From contig AP025043.1 in assembly GCA_036186865.1 (NCBI GenBank), forward strand, positions 32,906,690 to 32,970,689: DNA of 64,000 nt. The letters run 5' to 3'. Position 1 is the stretch's first letter, and every line of letters begins with the position of its first letter. This document shows positions 12,435 to 24,687 of the stretch, in pieces. Both the position numbers and the translations under genes were made by a program. The stretch comes from Eustoma russellianum (lineage: Eukaryota; Streptophyta; Magnoliopsida; Gentianales; Gentianaceae). The notes under the pieces are model-generated. The model made no database searches, was not told where the DNA came from, and was given only the letters and a program-made list of their open reading frames with translations.

Positions 12435-13452
12435 TGTAGGATCTGCAAGGCACTACTAGAAGGGGGGTTGAATAGTTGGTGCGAAAAATGTGGTTTTTAA
12501 AATAGTTTTAAACCAAGAACTCAACTTCTGAAAACAGTTCTGTTTTCAGGACCAGTTTAAAACGTTTTGAAAACTGGGTTGCAGGTCATCAAAATTTTGA
12601 AATTGGAGGGAACTTAGCCTCAGATGTTCTGAGTATCTCTTAAAAATGTTAGATTAAAATTCAACCTCTAACCCCTTGAAAAATCGTTGGTGGTCAGATT
12701 GCGCAAATCTGCCAGAACTGGTAGTCTGCTTTGAAAAATTAATTCCTATTTGTCCTTAACTCCAATGCTCTAAAAATTTAATAATAACCCCTTATTAGCT
12801 GTATTTAAATGGGTTGAAACAGTTTTGAAAAATCTTTGGGAAGTTAGTCAAATACGATCAAAGTCTCAACCTTCGCAAGCCTGAAAATCAGACTGCATTA
12901 GTCTCAGAACTTTGGACGTTTGAATGACTTATACTTGTCTAAAAGGGTTGAAACTTACGCCAAACGAACCTTGAGACGTATGGCTGTGATTCTGAAATGT
13001 TTCGTAATTTTTGAAATTCGTTTACTATTTTTACGAACGTGATTAAAAACGATAAATAGTGTTGAAACTGAAAGTAAGTGTTGAAAGTAAATAACACCAG
13101 GAATTTTATACTGGTTCGGTTATAACCAACCTACTCCAGTCTTCGAGGACACCTTCCTCGGTTAGCACTAAACACACAACACAAAGAACACCTTACCACA
13201 TGGTTGATGGAGTTACACACCAACTCCAACCCTTTACAAACCTTGTATGTGAATACAATGATCACGAACACCACCACCTTGCAAAAGCAAGATTGATCAC
13301 ACCCGATCAATCTTTACAACGATGAAAAGAATATGTGGTGGTCTATATGAAGCCTATTCAAGTAATGAATATAAGTACAGTAGGCGTTTAGAGAGAAGAA
13401 AGAAAGAAAGTGTAGAAGAAGAGATAGAAGACTCCTTTTGCACTTTTGAATT

Positions 13453-15287
13453 GAGAAAATCTCACTTATTAGCCTAAGGTTTGACCCATTACTCAGTTAG
13501 CAGCCTAACGTTGATGAAACTCACTTAACAACAACTCTTTTGCCGAAATGTCTCACTTGTAGCCAGGTGACCGTTGACCAGCCGTTGACTTTCTCAGACC
13601 AACCAGAATTTGACACGTGGCGACCCTTTTTAATTAAAAAATAAAATTGTATTTTTGAATAAATTGATTTAAAAGGAATTTAAAAATTCTAAAAATTGTA
13701 AAAATTAATTAAAAAAAATTTAAATTTCAAAAAATTAGGAAAAAAATATAAAAATAATAAAAAATTATCCACAACACTCCAGCACTCCACCCACCTACCC
13801 CCATGCCACACACCACCCCCCGCACCGCCGGCCAAAAAATTTTTATAATTTTTTTCAAACACACTCATAACGCTCCGACCACCCCCGCGTCCCCTCCCCC
13901 ACCCCCTCCTCTCGCGAAAGTTTTTTTTTAAATTTTTTCTAACTCATCCATAACATATGTAATCATCATGAATTTCATTTGGGAACACCATAAACTTATA
14001 TTATGTCATCACATATGCATCCATAAACAGTAATATGTACTCCTATAACTTCGAATTACAATAATCTTCGAAGTAAAAAAATAAAAACAGAAGGTTAAAA
14101 CCCCTTGCATTATCGACGATTACTCAAACGATATGGACGATTTCCTTTTTCTTTCCCTTTTCTCTTTTGCAGTTCTGCTTACCACGTCCCAGTCCACTTC
14201 TCCTTCTTTTATTCTTTTTGTTTCTCTCCAACTGTTGAATTATCATCTCATGCCACTTTACAGAATTTCATTTACATGATCTTTATATCCATTCCCTGCC
14301 AAAGCCCCCTAGCATTGGTCCTTTTTTGATGCCGTTTCTGAGAATGTAGAAAATAGGACACAACCGTTTCAGCAGCTCTTTTTATTTGATTGGGTTTTGA
14401 CTCTTTTCTTTTTATTTCAATATATATAATTGTTGTTGATAACTCGCAAGTTTTTAAAGAATAAACTCTTAATAATTGTTCTATAAAATCTAATATTTTC
14501 TTTCTGACCAATTATTATCCTCTCAAAATCTTTGTATCTTATATGCTACGTAGTTCTATCTAGTCAAATACTTTCGTATCGAATTTTTCCATTGTTCGAA
14601 CTTAACCCAATAACTTTTATTTCACAAATGAACATTTTGTCCTTTAATTTAAAATTAATTTTATGGATTGTCAAAGTACTATATTAAAAAAAGTATGTCT
14701 TGATTGAAGGAATTAGAAATTCAAGGGTTGGATTGTTTCGGGTTCTGGGGGATGGTCGGAGCTTTGTGGGGTGAGTTAGGATGTTATGGATGAGTTAGAA
14801 AATTTTTTTTAAAAAAAAATTTCGTGAGAGGAGGGGGGTGGGGGAGGGGACGCGGGGGTGGTCGGAGCGTTATGAGTGAGTTTGAAAAAAAATTTTAAAA
14901 ATTTTTTTGGCTGGGGGGGGTGTGGTGTGACGTGGGGGGGTAGGTGGGTGGAGTGCTGGAGTGTTGTGGGTAATTCTTTATTATTTTCTATTTTTTTCAT
15001 AATTGTTTGATTTTTAAAATGTTTTTTAATTAATTTTTACAATTTTTTAGAATTTTTAAATTCCTTTTAAATCAATTTATTCAAAAATACAATTTTATTT
15101 TTTTTAATTAAAAAGGGTCGCCACGTGTCAAATTCTGGTTGGTCTGAGAAAGTCAACGGCTGGTCAACGGTCACCTGGCTGCAAGTGAGACATTCGGCAA
15201 AAGAGTTGTTGTTAAGTGAGTTTCATCAACGTTAGGCTGCTAACTGAGTAATGGGCCAAACCTTAGGCTAATAAGTGAGATTTTCTC
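13453..15287. mobile_element. Mutator-like foldback element, 505-bp inverted repeats
   Basis: A 1835-bp insertion absent from the matching site in the other B LTR (around 33645). Terminal inverted repeats run 13453-13956 and 14781-15287, starting GAGAAAATCTCAC. The 10-bp flank CTTTTGAATT is duplicated at 13443-13452 and 15288-15297. A 9-11 bp TSD and long inverted repeats are typical of MULEs. The repeats include AT-rich and C-rich blocks and form a perfect-looking long hairpin. No transposase is encoded, so it is non-autonomous. Confidence 0.88.
13957..14780. other. Unique core of the MULE
   Basis: About 824 bp lie between the inverted repeats. Base composition differs from the arms, with pyrimidine-rich gene-like stretches near 14140-14250. 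Only short open frames are present (for example 14105-14329 plus, 74 codons, Phe/Ser-rich) and I recognise none. It may be a captured piece of host DNA, as in Pack-MULEs, but nothing in the sequence proves this. Confidence 0.4.
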
Positions 15288-17053
15288 CTTTTGAATTTGT
15301 GAGGCTTGTTTACTTTGTTTTGTTCTTTTCTCCTCTTTTATTAACAATGTGCCACCCCCGATAGGCTTGATCTTCCTCTTGAAAATTATCTTCTATGTCC
15401 TTGGAAGAGTGTATGCATCATTGTGACATGTCTTTGCTTACTTGGCATCTCCTCATTGGATGATCATTAAGCTCTTGCTTACTTGGCACTCATTGATTGG
15501 TTGAAGGTTGTCATCATTTGATGACTGTATAAACCTGAGAATAACACTTAAAACATGTGCCAAAAAAATCATAAAAACATTGCCAATTTCTCACAATCAA
15601 TCCCACATAATTTGAAGAACAAATTGTCACATTAACCATCATAAAAATCGGCCATGTGTTTATTCCACATGCTGAAATTTTCAGCATATGTGATATTCAC
15701 ACAATATTAAAAACATTGCCATGTATGTATAAATTAATTCCTTGAAGATTGAAGAATCAAATATGTTGAATTTACAGCATAAATCGGCCATTGAGACTCT
15801 TCACATGCTGATATTTTAGCATGTGTAACATTCACCTTTTATTCAAAATATTGCCAATTTTACTTTGATTTAATCCTTGAAATTAAACAAGAAATCAATC
15901 ACCATTTAGTACAAGAGATTCTTATCATTTATGGAATAAAAAGTAGACACCAATGAGGCCTAGAAATCGGCCAACATACATCCACACATGCTGAAATTTT
16001 CAGCATGTGTGATATTTGAAAATATCACCTTATTTGTTTCCATAGAATATTCAAAACATTTCCATATGATCTTCCAATCAATCCACATTATTCAAGACAA
16101 TAAAATATGGCTCATAAAGGATAAAATCGGCCAGCCATATGCACATGCTGAAATTTTCAGCATGTGTTACCAATGTGACATAAGTTTGAAATGTTACCTT
16201 GTGTAGCTTCTTCCTTTATGTCATCAACATTGTATGCTTCATTCTTGACCAATCAATATGCCAACAAGGCTCCACATATGCTCCAATATAGCTGGTATAG
16301 GCGTGTGATGAAGGTTGTTCATGTGCTTAATTTTATTTTTGCAAACTTTGTAAAATAGTGCGCATTTAATTATACACACATGTTATATTTCAATCAGCCT
16401 TTAATTGAATTTTCTAGAACACTTTGAGATGTATGAAATATGTAAAAAGTGTCTAGATACATGTTATACGCCATGCCAAAAATGTTCCATGTGTCGTGTA
16501 CGTAGAAAACCGAATTTTCGATGTTTATCGATTACCCGATGTTTCTCTAATTAAATTCCAACTTTTTGCACATCTTATATATATTATGTTACGCATAATA
16601 TACATAAATTGAACTTTAATATTCAGCACTTAGGCTGATCTTAAAGTGGCGCCTAAACCATGTGACAAATTGAAATTGGAATCTCCACAATTTGGCCTTA
16701 ATGTGGGGTGATTTGTGTGTGACAACATGGAATGGTTTTATGGCTGTACATATCATGTAAGCCACGAAATTTGTGGTTATTTTTTAAGTGTAGGGACTGA
16801 CCATCTATTTATGGCAAGTACGTGACGCGTTGGCGAAGTTTCTGTATTCGTCGGATACAATAATTTTCGGTTTAGAACCTTTTAACGTGTCGTATTAAAT
16901 TTGTCATCACCATGACTTATATCATATGATATAAGACCTGAATATACTCATAAGTATGAGTTAAATATAGTGGTATGACGTTAACGTACGTACGTAAAAT
17001 ATATAACGTGTCGGTAGTACGTTGGAATATATGTGTATGTACCTTTTTTAAAA

Positions 17054-17057
17054 AATC

Positions 17058-17087
<30 letters not shown>
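17054..17087. repeat. LINE-1 copy target duplication, left
   Basis: AATCTGAATATAT followed by an (AT)n run. The same block recurs at 23474 to about 23505. It occurs only once at the empty site in the other B LTR (near 35408-35451). Confidence 0.8.
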
Positions 17088-17096
<9 letters not shown>

Positions 17097-17099
17097 TTT

Positions 17100-18101
17100 G
17101 AAAGAAAGATTTTATTAGAGAAAAACCTCACTTATGGAAAAGCGTTCGAGTCTGGAACCGTGATACAAAGCGTTCGAGTCTGGAAACCTATGAATTAGAA
17201 AGGTAATGATGATATATCTCCAGTCATATACGATATGCCGCATTAAAACCTTGCCAAGTAAAACCACCCTTGTGGATAAAACCTTGGCGAAGGAAAAAGC
17301 GTACATATTTATACGACTATCACAGATATCAAATATAAGACAAAGTAAATACAATGATATGGCATCTTTTGTCCTCTGAGTGAGTAGCATCCCCTGTTCA
17401 TGATCAAGCACCCGACATGATAACATATATGTATGCCTGAACTGCCACCGAAGAAGAGTGAGAGGGCCCCTTAACAATGTCCGAATTCCTGTGGCAGCAC
17501 ATACAGCGTTCTCGTGGAAAGAAACCAGCAACCAAGTCGTCCATGCAACATACAAATCACACCATACGTGAGGCATCATTGGGCAAAGTAATGAAAGGAC
17601 ACCAGCCGCAAGAGTGTAAAACATACCCGGTCTGCCTGTACCCATAGAGGCACAGGCAGGGAAGCAGAAAATGAGCCAAGTCGTATGAAAATTCCAGCAA
17701 ATCGCGTCCATCGAATGTGTGAGACTCCAAAATGCCCGTGCAGCAGCATTACCAAAAAAGGCATCAAAAATACACAGCAAAGTCATAATTTGTAAATATA
17801 ATATGAAGATGAGGAGCTCACCAAAGCTGCCTGCACTGACAAGAGTACAGGCAGCGACAACATGTGTGAGCCAATCCCGTTGGAAGACATTAAGATACTT
17901 TCGACCTGCATAGGCTCGATTCGTCCTCGGCCCCCCACATCGTGAAAGGAAGGTGAGTGGAAGAAATATGTGCACATATGGAAAGTGAGTGGCAACGATG
18001 AGTAGATGAAGGAATACAGAAAACGTACCATGTCTGCCTGCACTCATATGAGCCCAGGCAGAGGATAAGAATATGCGCCAATCCATTCGAAGACTTGATG
18101 A
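17100..18101 (-). other. LINE 3' region with repeated stem-loops
   Basis: This region follows ORF2 on the element strand. It contains roughly 200-bp degenerate repeats, each with a stem-loop: arms TCTGCCTG/CAGGCAGA (18033-18062), GCTGCCTG/CAGGCAGC (17826-17855) and CTGCCTGT/ACAGGCAG (17632-17659). A decayed fourth unit lies near 17490. After each loop comes a GAGCCAAT/GAGCCAAG-like block. One frame stays open for 323 codons (17115-18086), but its Cys/Trp/His-rich translation has no family I know and tracks the repeats. I treat it as non-coding. Confidence 0.65.
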
Positions 18102-21100
18102 TTAACCCATGCGCAAATGTGCAGATGTGAGATCGAGTAATAAAGCAGCACGGACCAACGATGGCAAGTGCTGACTATCAAAGGATGCTGTCTCTGAATG
18201 AAGCATAGCGTGTTGAGCTAAGTAATGAGCTGGCATATTTGCTTCACGATACACATGAGCGATTGACAACTGATTATGCTGAAATAGCGAATACAGTTGG
18301 GCCAAGTGGTAATTGCCAAAGATGGGTTGCGTGGATCTCAATCTCGATACGAAAGATTCGCAGTCAGATTCTATAATAATAGTGCGGTATAAAGGAAGAA
18401 AATATAAGAGACCAAAGAATGTCGCCTGGATTTCTGCCAGTAATGGCGTACAGCACGGCAGGCGGAAGGATATGGCCCGCACACACTCCCCATGATGATT
18501 GCGTAATAATGCGCCACCTGCAGCATAGCGCGCTCCCACAGCAGCATCCACATTAAGTTTAAAACGACCAGAGGGCGGACATTTCCACCGAACAACCTTT
18601 AGGCGAGGAGACCGAATACGGGGGATCCAGCAGAGAGAAATAGTTGGACCAGCAGTAAGCTTGGTCCCCTGAACCTTGTGAATCCAGATATTAATGTCAA
18701 AATGTATCGCATGTCGTAACTGAGTAGTCGAGAAGGATGTGGAATCCCCATATATTAGTTGCGCATAGTGTTTCCAGATGTTAGAACAATGAGAGCTGGA
18801 ACAATAATTTTTAATACTCCAGCGAGTGAGGATTCAGAGGAGCGAAACCACCATGAGAGTAAATATTGCCGAAGCGTTGATGGGGTCGGCAGCAATACCC
18901 GTAGTTCCGAAGAGAAAAAAGCCCATATTGGCAAAATACACTCACAGTACATAAAGACGTGAGCAACTGAGGCAGAAGCGTGCCGACAGAAGGGACACTG
19001 CGTCGGACGTATCACTACATAATGGCCAAGATAGTCTTCAAAAGGTAGTGCAGAGTTGAAGATACGCCACAACAGCAATTTCGTTGATGGTGAATGGTGC
19101 TTAAGCCAAATAAACATGGAAGACAATTGCGTTGAGACAGAATTACGGCAAATAGTGTAAGCCGATTTTAGCGTAAACTCACCAGTGGATGATGGAGTCC
19201 ATGAGAGGAATTGTCCGGCACCCGTCGTGTGTGACATTCCTACAGGGTGCATACGACAGATTAATTTCCATATCGGCTTGTCCGGGAGTCTTGGGATAAA
19301 ATCTCCTCGCCTACCATATTTCATGTGCATATAAGAGCTCCATAATGTGGCGTTTTTATGATATGACCACCAAATTCTGCAATGATATGCCTTTTGCAGT
19401 GAGATAAGGTTACGAAGACCCAGCCCTCCTTCATGAAGCGGTTGAGCGATTTTGGACCAAGACACCCAATGATGGCGGTTGCCCTAAAAGAAAGAAGCCA
19501 TTTTCCTGTGAATGAGACGGATGACTGATTTGGGCAAAACCACCCGCAGCTAGAATATGTAATGGGAGAGCAGCTATCACAGATTGTAGCAGTACCAATC
19601 GACCTGCATGATCAAGAAGCCTTGTGTGCCACCCATGCAATCGCGTGTCCATGTGCTGGAGCAAAGATGTGCAATACCGAGCCCTATTGATACCTTTGTG
19701 CAGATATGACCCAAGATAGCGCAATGGGAGAGATGATAAACGCATACCAAGAATTTCCTTAAATCTTCTCTGTTGTGGCGATGTAACGTGAGATGAAGTG
19801 ATGATGGTACTCTGATGATAATTAACCTTTTGGCCAGATGCAGCTTCATATTGAGTTAAGAATAATTTAAAACGTTGTAGGTTCCGCAGTGTACCTCGAA
19901 GGAAAATGAGCAAATCGTCAGCATAAGCCAAGTGTGTGATAGCTAGCGGAACACGTCCCAGACGAAAAGAGTGAATGTGCCTGGCTGCCGAAAGGGACTT
20001 TTAGACCCCTGCTAAAACCTTCAGATGACAATATAAATAACAATGGGGATAGTGGATCCCTTGCTTAACACCTCGAAATGGCCGAAACGTAGAGGATGGC
20101 TGACCATTAATTAGCACAGACAATCGTGTGGCACTTAAGTGGTTAATAACCACACGAATGAAAAAATCTGAAAAACCAAACTGCCGCAATAAAAGCTCCA
20201 AATATTCCCAACTGACTCTGTCGAAAGCTTTCATCATATCCAATTTCAAACATAATTGAGATCCCCCTTTATCCATCACGTGTATCATCTCCTGAGCTAA
20301 CAATACATGCGTGGAGATATCATGACCGGGCAAAAAACCTGTTTGCTCCGGGGATATTAGTTGCGGCAGAAGTGTACCCAGCGTGTGGCCAAAATCCGAG
20401 TGCAGACCTTACTCAAAAAATTCGTTAGACAAATGGGACGAAAATCGCTAAATGTTTGTGGAGATTGGATCTTAGGAATCACGTAATCAAAGCCCCAGCC
20501 ATGACCTCCGACTGCGGAACCCCCAGAAAAAATTCCTGTACTGCTTTAAAACATCCGAGTGTATGATCGACCAGCATGAATGGAAAAACATACCATGAAA
20601 ACCATCAGGTCCTGCTACACTATGAGGATCTAGGCTCCATACAGCAGCCTTCACCTCTGCTGCGGTTGGAAGTTGTGTAAGCATAACATTATCTTGTGTA
20701 GTGAGAACACGTGGGATGTAGGATAGAGTATCTGAATGATTGTATGTTTCCTGGAGCGCAAATAAACGTGTGTAAAACTCCACCGCCGAATCCATATATC
20801 ATCCTGGGAGTTAAGGAGTATGCCGTCGGAATTTCGTATTTGCTGAATACGAAGCTGCGCACGTCTGCCTTTAACCAGAGAGTGGAAATATTTTGTGTTA
20901 GCGTCTCCCTCCCGTAACCATTTTACCCTTGCCTTTTGCTTCCAAAATGCATTTCATAGTTTGATGCAAGTAAGTATTCTGCTTTAGCCATAAAAATATG
21001 CTTGCCGGTTATCATCCGTGGGTGCGGAATCCCACTGACGTTCCGCTGCATTCAGCAGATCTTCAGCATGTTTTAGAGTGCTGAAGATATTACCAAAGAC

Positions 21101-21956
21101 TTCTTTGTTCCACGTCTGAATATCCTTTTTAGGGCAAATAACTTAGCGTAAACCCCACGCATTCCTCCAGTTGTTGGATAAGACTGCCATGCAGTTTGAA
21201 CCATATGAGTAGAAATCTGAGTGATGCAACCAGGCATCTAAAAAACGAAATGAGCGTCGCGTGGGGGAAACAGCTGCTTTGCATTGCACTAGAAGTGGAG
21301 TGTGATCCGATGTTGTTCGAGGCAAATGAGTTAACTGCAGATTATCAAACCAATCTTGAAACAAAGAGTTTAGAAAACCCAGTCTAACCTCCTTCGAACT
21401 CGACCCTAGCCCCCTCCCGTCGATCCATGTAAAACGGGTACCATGATATGGAGGAGCCATAAGAGAGCAGCTTTCGATACAGTCATTGAAATCTTGTAAC
21501 GAGGCCACGGATGGAGTAGACCTGCCACTGTGATTCTTCCAGAGTACGAAAAATATTGAAATCACCCCAACTAGCCATGGGATATTCACTGTGGTGTTAA
21601 ATCACACAAAGCTTGCCAGAGCAACCGACGCTGAATGGGTGTATGCTCGCATAGACCAGAGAATAGCAAATGTATGTTGCAAATAGTAAAGAAGTTAAGG
21701 TAAAATGGACCACCTGATTATCATCCTGCACATCATTCAAACGAAATTCATGATCTCGCCAGAAAAACCAAATATGCTCAGACTGTGAAACAAAAGACTG
21801 AGAGAAACCAAGACGTAAGCCATAAGTCATTATCTGCGAAGGAGAATGTTTAGGTTCTATCAAAGCTAGAAGATGCAATTTATGATCGTGTGTCAACATG
21901 CGTAACCGGGGCATTGAACCACCCATGCCACGGACATTCCATATTAATATATTCAT
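18102..21956 (-). pseudogene. LINE ORF2: endonuclease, RT, RNase H
   Basis: ORF2 starts at ATG 21956 with MNILIWNVRGMGG, the entry of an APE-type endonuclease; its RTTSDHTPLL block lies at 21143-21589. RT follows in pieces 20487-20795, 20001-20333 (LDMMKAFDRVSWEYL, RGVKQG) and 19431-19931 (MAYADDLLIF, the catalytic FADD equivalent). A zinc-knuckle RVT domain (18755-19465; CPFCRHASASVAHVFMYC) and a C-terminal RNase H (18102-18551; AEIQATFFGL, IIIESDCESF) come next. Several frameshifts and stops separate them. ORF2 would nick target DNA and copy the LINE RNA in place. Confidence 0.92.
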
Positions 21957-23299
21957 TGAGGTTGAGTAGAGGCACTTCCCTGAATAATGTGCGAAGCACT
22001 ACGCGTTAAGATTGTAGAAGGAGGCAAAGGAGGAAGATCCTTGCGGGAGCGACGTTTACGGCGCGGCACCACTGGTATAAATGCGGACTCCGCTAACGGA
22101 TCCTGCAACTGGGATATCAGTAAGTCGTCCTCCGGAGAGGGTGGAATTAGCTGCATGCGTCTTTCAACGTCGGTTGACACCAGTGGCACATCCTCAACAT
22201 TCACATCAATGGGTAAATCCGTGTCAGACACATGGCCAATATCGTGCTGCATGTGATCAACTGGGAAATCCGCAGCATCACAAAATACCTCTGGATGAGT
22301 AACCTCAGACAGCAGGGGAGCATGCGGGGGATCTTCATCATCCGAGCCAGTGTCCTCGGCATCCAAAGTTGCTGGAGCCTGTGATGGACCAGCCTCAGCC
22401 AAAGGGTGGCTGGGCGGTTGTCGACAAGTGGGTCTTCAGCTGTATTAAAATTATCCATAGGAGCCAATACTTCAGCGTTCATCTCATGACCCATGGAAGG
22501 TGCGTCGGACTTTCGTTTAAAAACCGGTGTCCAACGCATTTTGGTCCGGCGAACTGGGGCGGGCGGAGGAGGTGGGGGGGGGGGGGAACGCGAGACTCGC
22601 CCTTAGGCGGACAATCCGAGAGTTTATGTCCGAGTCGGCGGCAATCCGTACAGAATAACGGCAAATCCTCATAGATAATCGATTGCAATATTAATCTACC
22701 TTTGGCCTGTAGGTATATCTTTTGCGGCAAATCCTGAGAGACATCTAACTCGACACAAACCCGTGCTACCGAGGGACGCAAGCCTTGCGTGGTGGCGGCA
22801 TCCATTTTGATTGGCAGACCAATAGTGCGAACAATTTCAAACAATGCCTCCTGCTGATGGAGATGAATTGGTAATGCAGGCAAAGCTACCCAACGGGCAC
22901 ATGGGTACGTCCGAGGGACGGATCAAAATCGACCGTCCACTTTGTAACTCGCATATGGGAACCAGAAATAAGCCATGAACGACGATAGAACATCGCAAAT
23001 AATCCGCTTCATTGCTAAATGTCAGCAAGATATGTGATTGATCGATGAGGGTGATCCGTAGATCCTGATGAAAACCGATTTTTTCAAAAACCCTCACGTA
23101 TAACCTTTAATGGAGGACGGCCATACCAGAATGTACCCACGAGACAATGCCGAAAAGGAGCAGCAAGTGCATCGATTTCTGAGTCGAGAAACAAAACCAA
23201 AGGGAGGCCTTTATAGCGGGTAGCTGTTTTCGGAGATATTGATACCGGTGTGGCAGTTTTGCCGGCCACAACTGCAGCGAAGGTGGGAGCAGTGGACAT
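21953..23299 (-). pseudogene. LINE ORF1, RNA-binding protein
   Basis: The start is ATG 23299 (MSTAPTFAAVVAG). The N-terminal part includes HCLVGTFWYGRPPL (DUF4283-like). A second piece (22837-23097) and a third (22479-22883) follow in other frames. The third piece has the CCHC knuckle CTDCRRLGHKLSDCP. The acidic, Pro-rich tail (21953-22402) stops at TGA 21953-21955, which overlaps the ORF2 ATG by four bases (ATGA). At least three frameshifts are present. ORF1 proteins bind LINE RNA. Confidence 0.87.
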
Positions 23300-23473
23300 C
23301 GGTTATTGCAGAAAATAGAAAAGAATGCAGCTTGAGAGGTAAAATGATCAGCAGACTGGAGACAACTCGATCGGGCGGCGCAGTTTCGATCGGATAACTC
23401 AGCATCAGCGGCAGCGGCTACAGCCGCCGCAGGAGTTTTCGCCTGGAAATTTTTTTTTCAATCCTAGCAAAAT
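23300..23473 (-). other. LINE 5' UTR
   Basis: GC-rich leader between the target duplication and the ORF1 ATG, with repeated GCNGCC-type triplets (about 23400-23440). I see no clear promoter box. Confidence 0.55.
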
Positions 23474-23882
23474 AATCTGAATATATATATATATATATAT
23501 ATATATGTTGAAAAAATGGGCGTGTGTATGTGTGGAGAGTGAGTGGAGAACTTTCCTTTCTTCAACTTGTTGCCTTTGTGCCTTTTCCAAATATAGCTTC
23601 CTTTAATGAACTACTTAGTTTAATTAACTAAGTACTTCACTTAATGAACTAGTTTAGTTCATTAATGGTGGCACCTGAAAATAGTTCAAACACAACAAAT
23701 GCTTGCCATTTGATGTAAGCTTTAAAGCTTCATGGCTCGTTAGTACGACAACATTATATATGAACTATATAAGGCAAGTTTTATGCAAGTGCGTGTCACG
23801 TCTAAAATATGCCAATGTATTTCTTTGTAACACGATTAAATCATGTATTTTGAAATCACTCAAACCCCTTTTTCCTCTAACA

Positions 23883-23982
23883 ATCTCTCCCTTTTGATGA
23901 TTTTCAAAATAACCTACATTCATGATTTAAATCTTATCGCTCCCCCCTTCAATCATGCATAAATTCAATTTTGAATTTCAAA
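23883..23982 (-). other. B polypurine tract and 3' internal remnant
   Basis: ATCTCTCCCTTTT (purine-rich on the element strand) abuts the B 3' LTR. A second tract-like CTCCCCCCTT lies near 23940. About 100 bp of non-coding internal sequence remains before the duplicated junction starts. Confidence 0.75.
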
Positions 23983-24687
23983 GTGGAGAACTTTCCTTTC
24001 TTCAACTTGTTGCCTTTGTGCCTTTTCCAAATATAGATTCCTTTAATGAACTACTTAGTTTAATTAACTAAGTACTTCACTTAATGAACTAGTTTAGTTC
24101 ATTAATGGTGGCACCTGAAAATAGTTCAAACACAACAAATGCTTGCCATTTGATGTAAGCTTTAAAGCTTCATGGCTCGTTAGTACGACAACATTATATA
24201 TGAACTATATAAGGCAAGTTTTATGCAAGTGCGTGTCATGTCATAAAATATGTCATGTATTTCTTTGTAACACATTTAAATCATGTATTTTGAAATTACT
24301 CAAACCTCCTTTTTCTCTACATTATTTTCTTCAACTAGTTTCTTCTTTTCTTTAGAGAGCCTCTTACAGTGAGTAACCATTCTTAAGACCTCTTTATACA
24401 TTTCATCAAATGTCATGTCACTATCAGAATCACTACTAGAAGAAGAACATACCTCGTTGGATACGAAGCAGACTTGAGCTTCCTCAGTTTCGGATTCCGA
24501 GTCGGATGAGTCGCTCCATGTGCTCACCTTCATTGCTCGTTTCCCTTTCGTTGCCTTAGACTCCTTTGTCTTTGTCGTTTGTGCCTCCTTGTCCTTGGCT
24601 TGTTTATTATTGTTGTTATTATTATTATTATTTTTCTTCGTGGGTCAATCGTATGAAATATATCCTTTTTGACTGCATTCATAACAT
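23983..24687 (-). repeat. Duplicated B-LTR / A-gag junction (empty site of D)
   Basis: 23983-24318 repeats the end of a B LTR (like 35480-35818). It runs through TTATT into A gag (24319-24687), which matches 35819-36082 and then 46203-46305 without the 10-kb element D. The gag part encodes an acidic Ser/Asp-rich stretch (24300-24533) and a damaged zinc knuckle (CYEC...KGYISYD then stop). The knuckle lesions (Tyr for His, TGA for Cys) are shared with the other copy at about 46255-46310. The single GTGCC of D's target is intact here, near 24592. Confidence 0.85.

Larger units (their letters stand above)
17088..23473 (-). mobile_element. L1-type LINE, near full length
   Basis: A minus-strand non-LTR retrotransposon of about 6.4 kb inserted in the B 3' LTR. 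The 3' end is marked by a T12 run (poly-A on the element strand, 17088-17099) with AATAAA nearby. The order is a 3' region with stem-loops (17100-18101), ORF2 (18102-21956), ORF1 (21953-23299) and a 5' UTR (23300-23473). Target duplications flank it. ORF1 and ORF2 are both broken by frameshifts, so it is not autonomous now. Confidence 0.93.
12435..23882 (-). repeat. B 3' LTR, interrupted
   Basis: Starts TGTAGGATCTGCAAGG and ends ...CCTCTAACA. Its LTR parts are 12435-13452, 15288-17087 and 23474-23882, each matching 32621-35818 in order. The middle part carries four copies of a 24-27 bp palindrome (near 15666, 15802, 15985 and 16142), each preceded by a CGGCCA-type block. Between these parts lie the MULE and the LINE. 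Confidence 0.92.

Noticed and set aside
14105..14329. 74-codon ORF in the MULE core as a captured gene
   Set aside because: Too short and of biased composition; I cannot link it to any protein.
17115..18086. 323-codon open frame after LINE 1 ORF2
   Set aside because: It follows the hairpin repeats, has no recognisable domain, and lies in a region that LINEs use as 3' UTR. LINE 2 has no matching frame.
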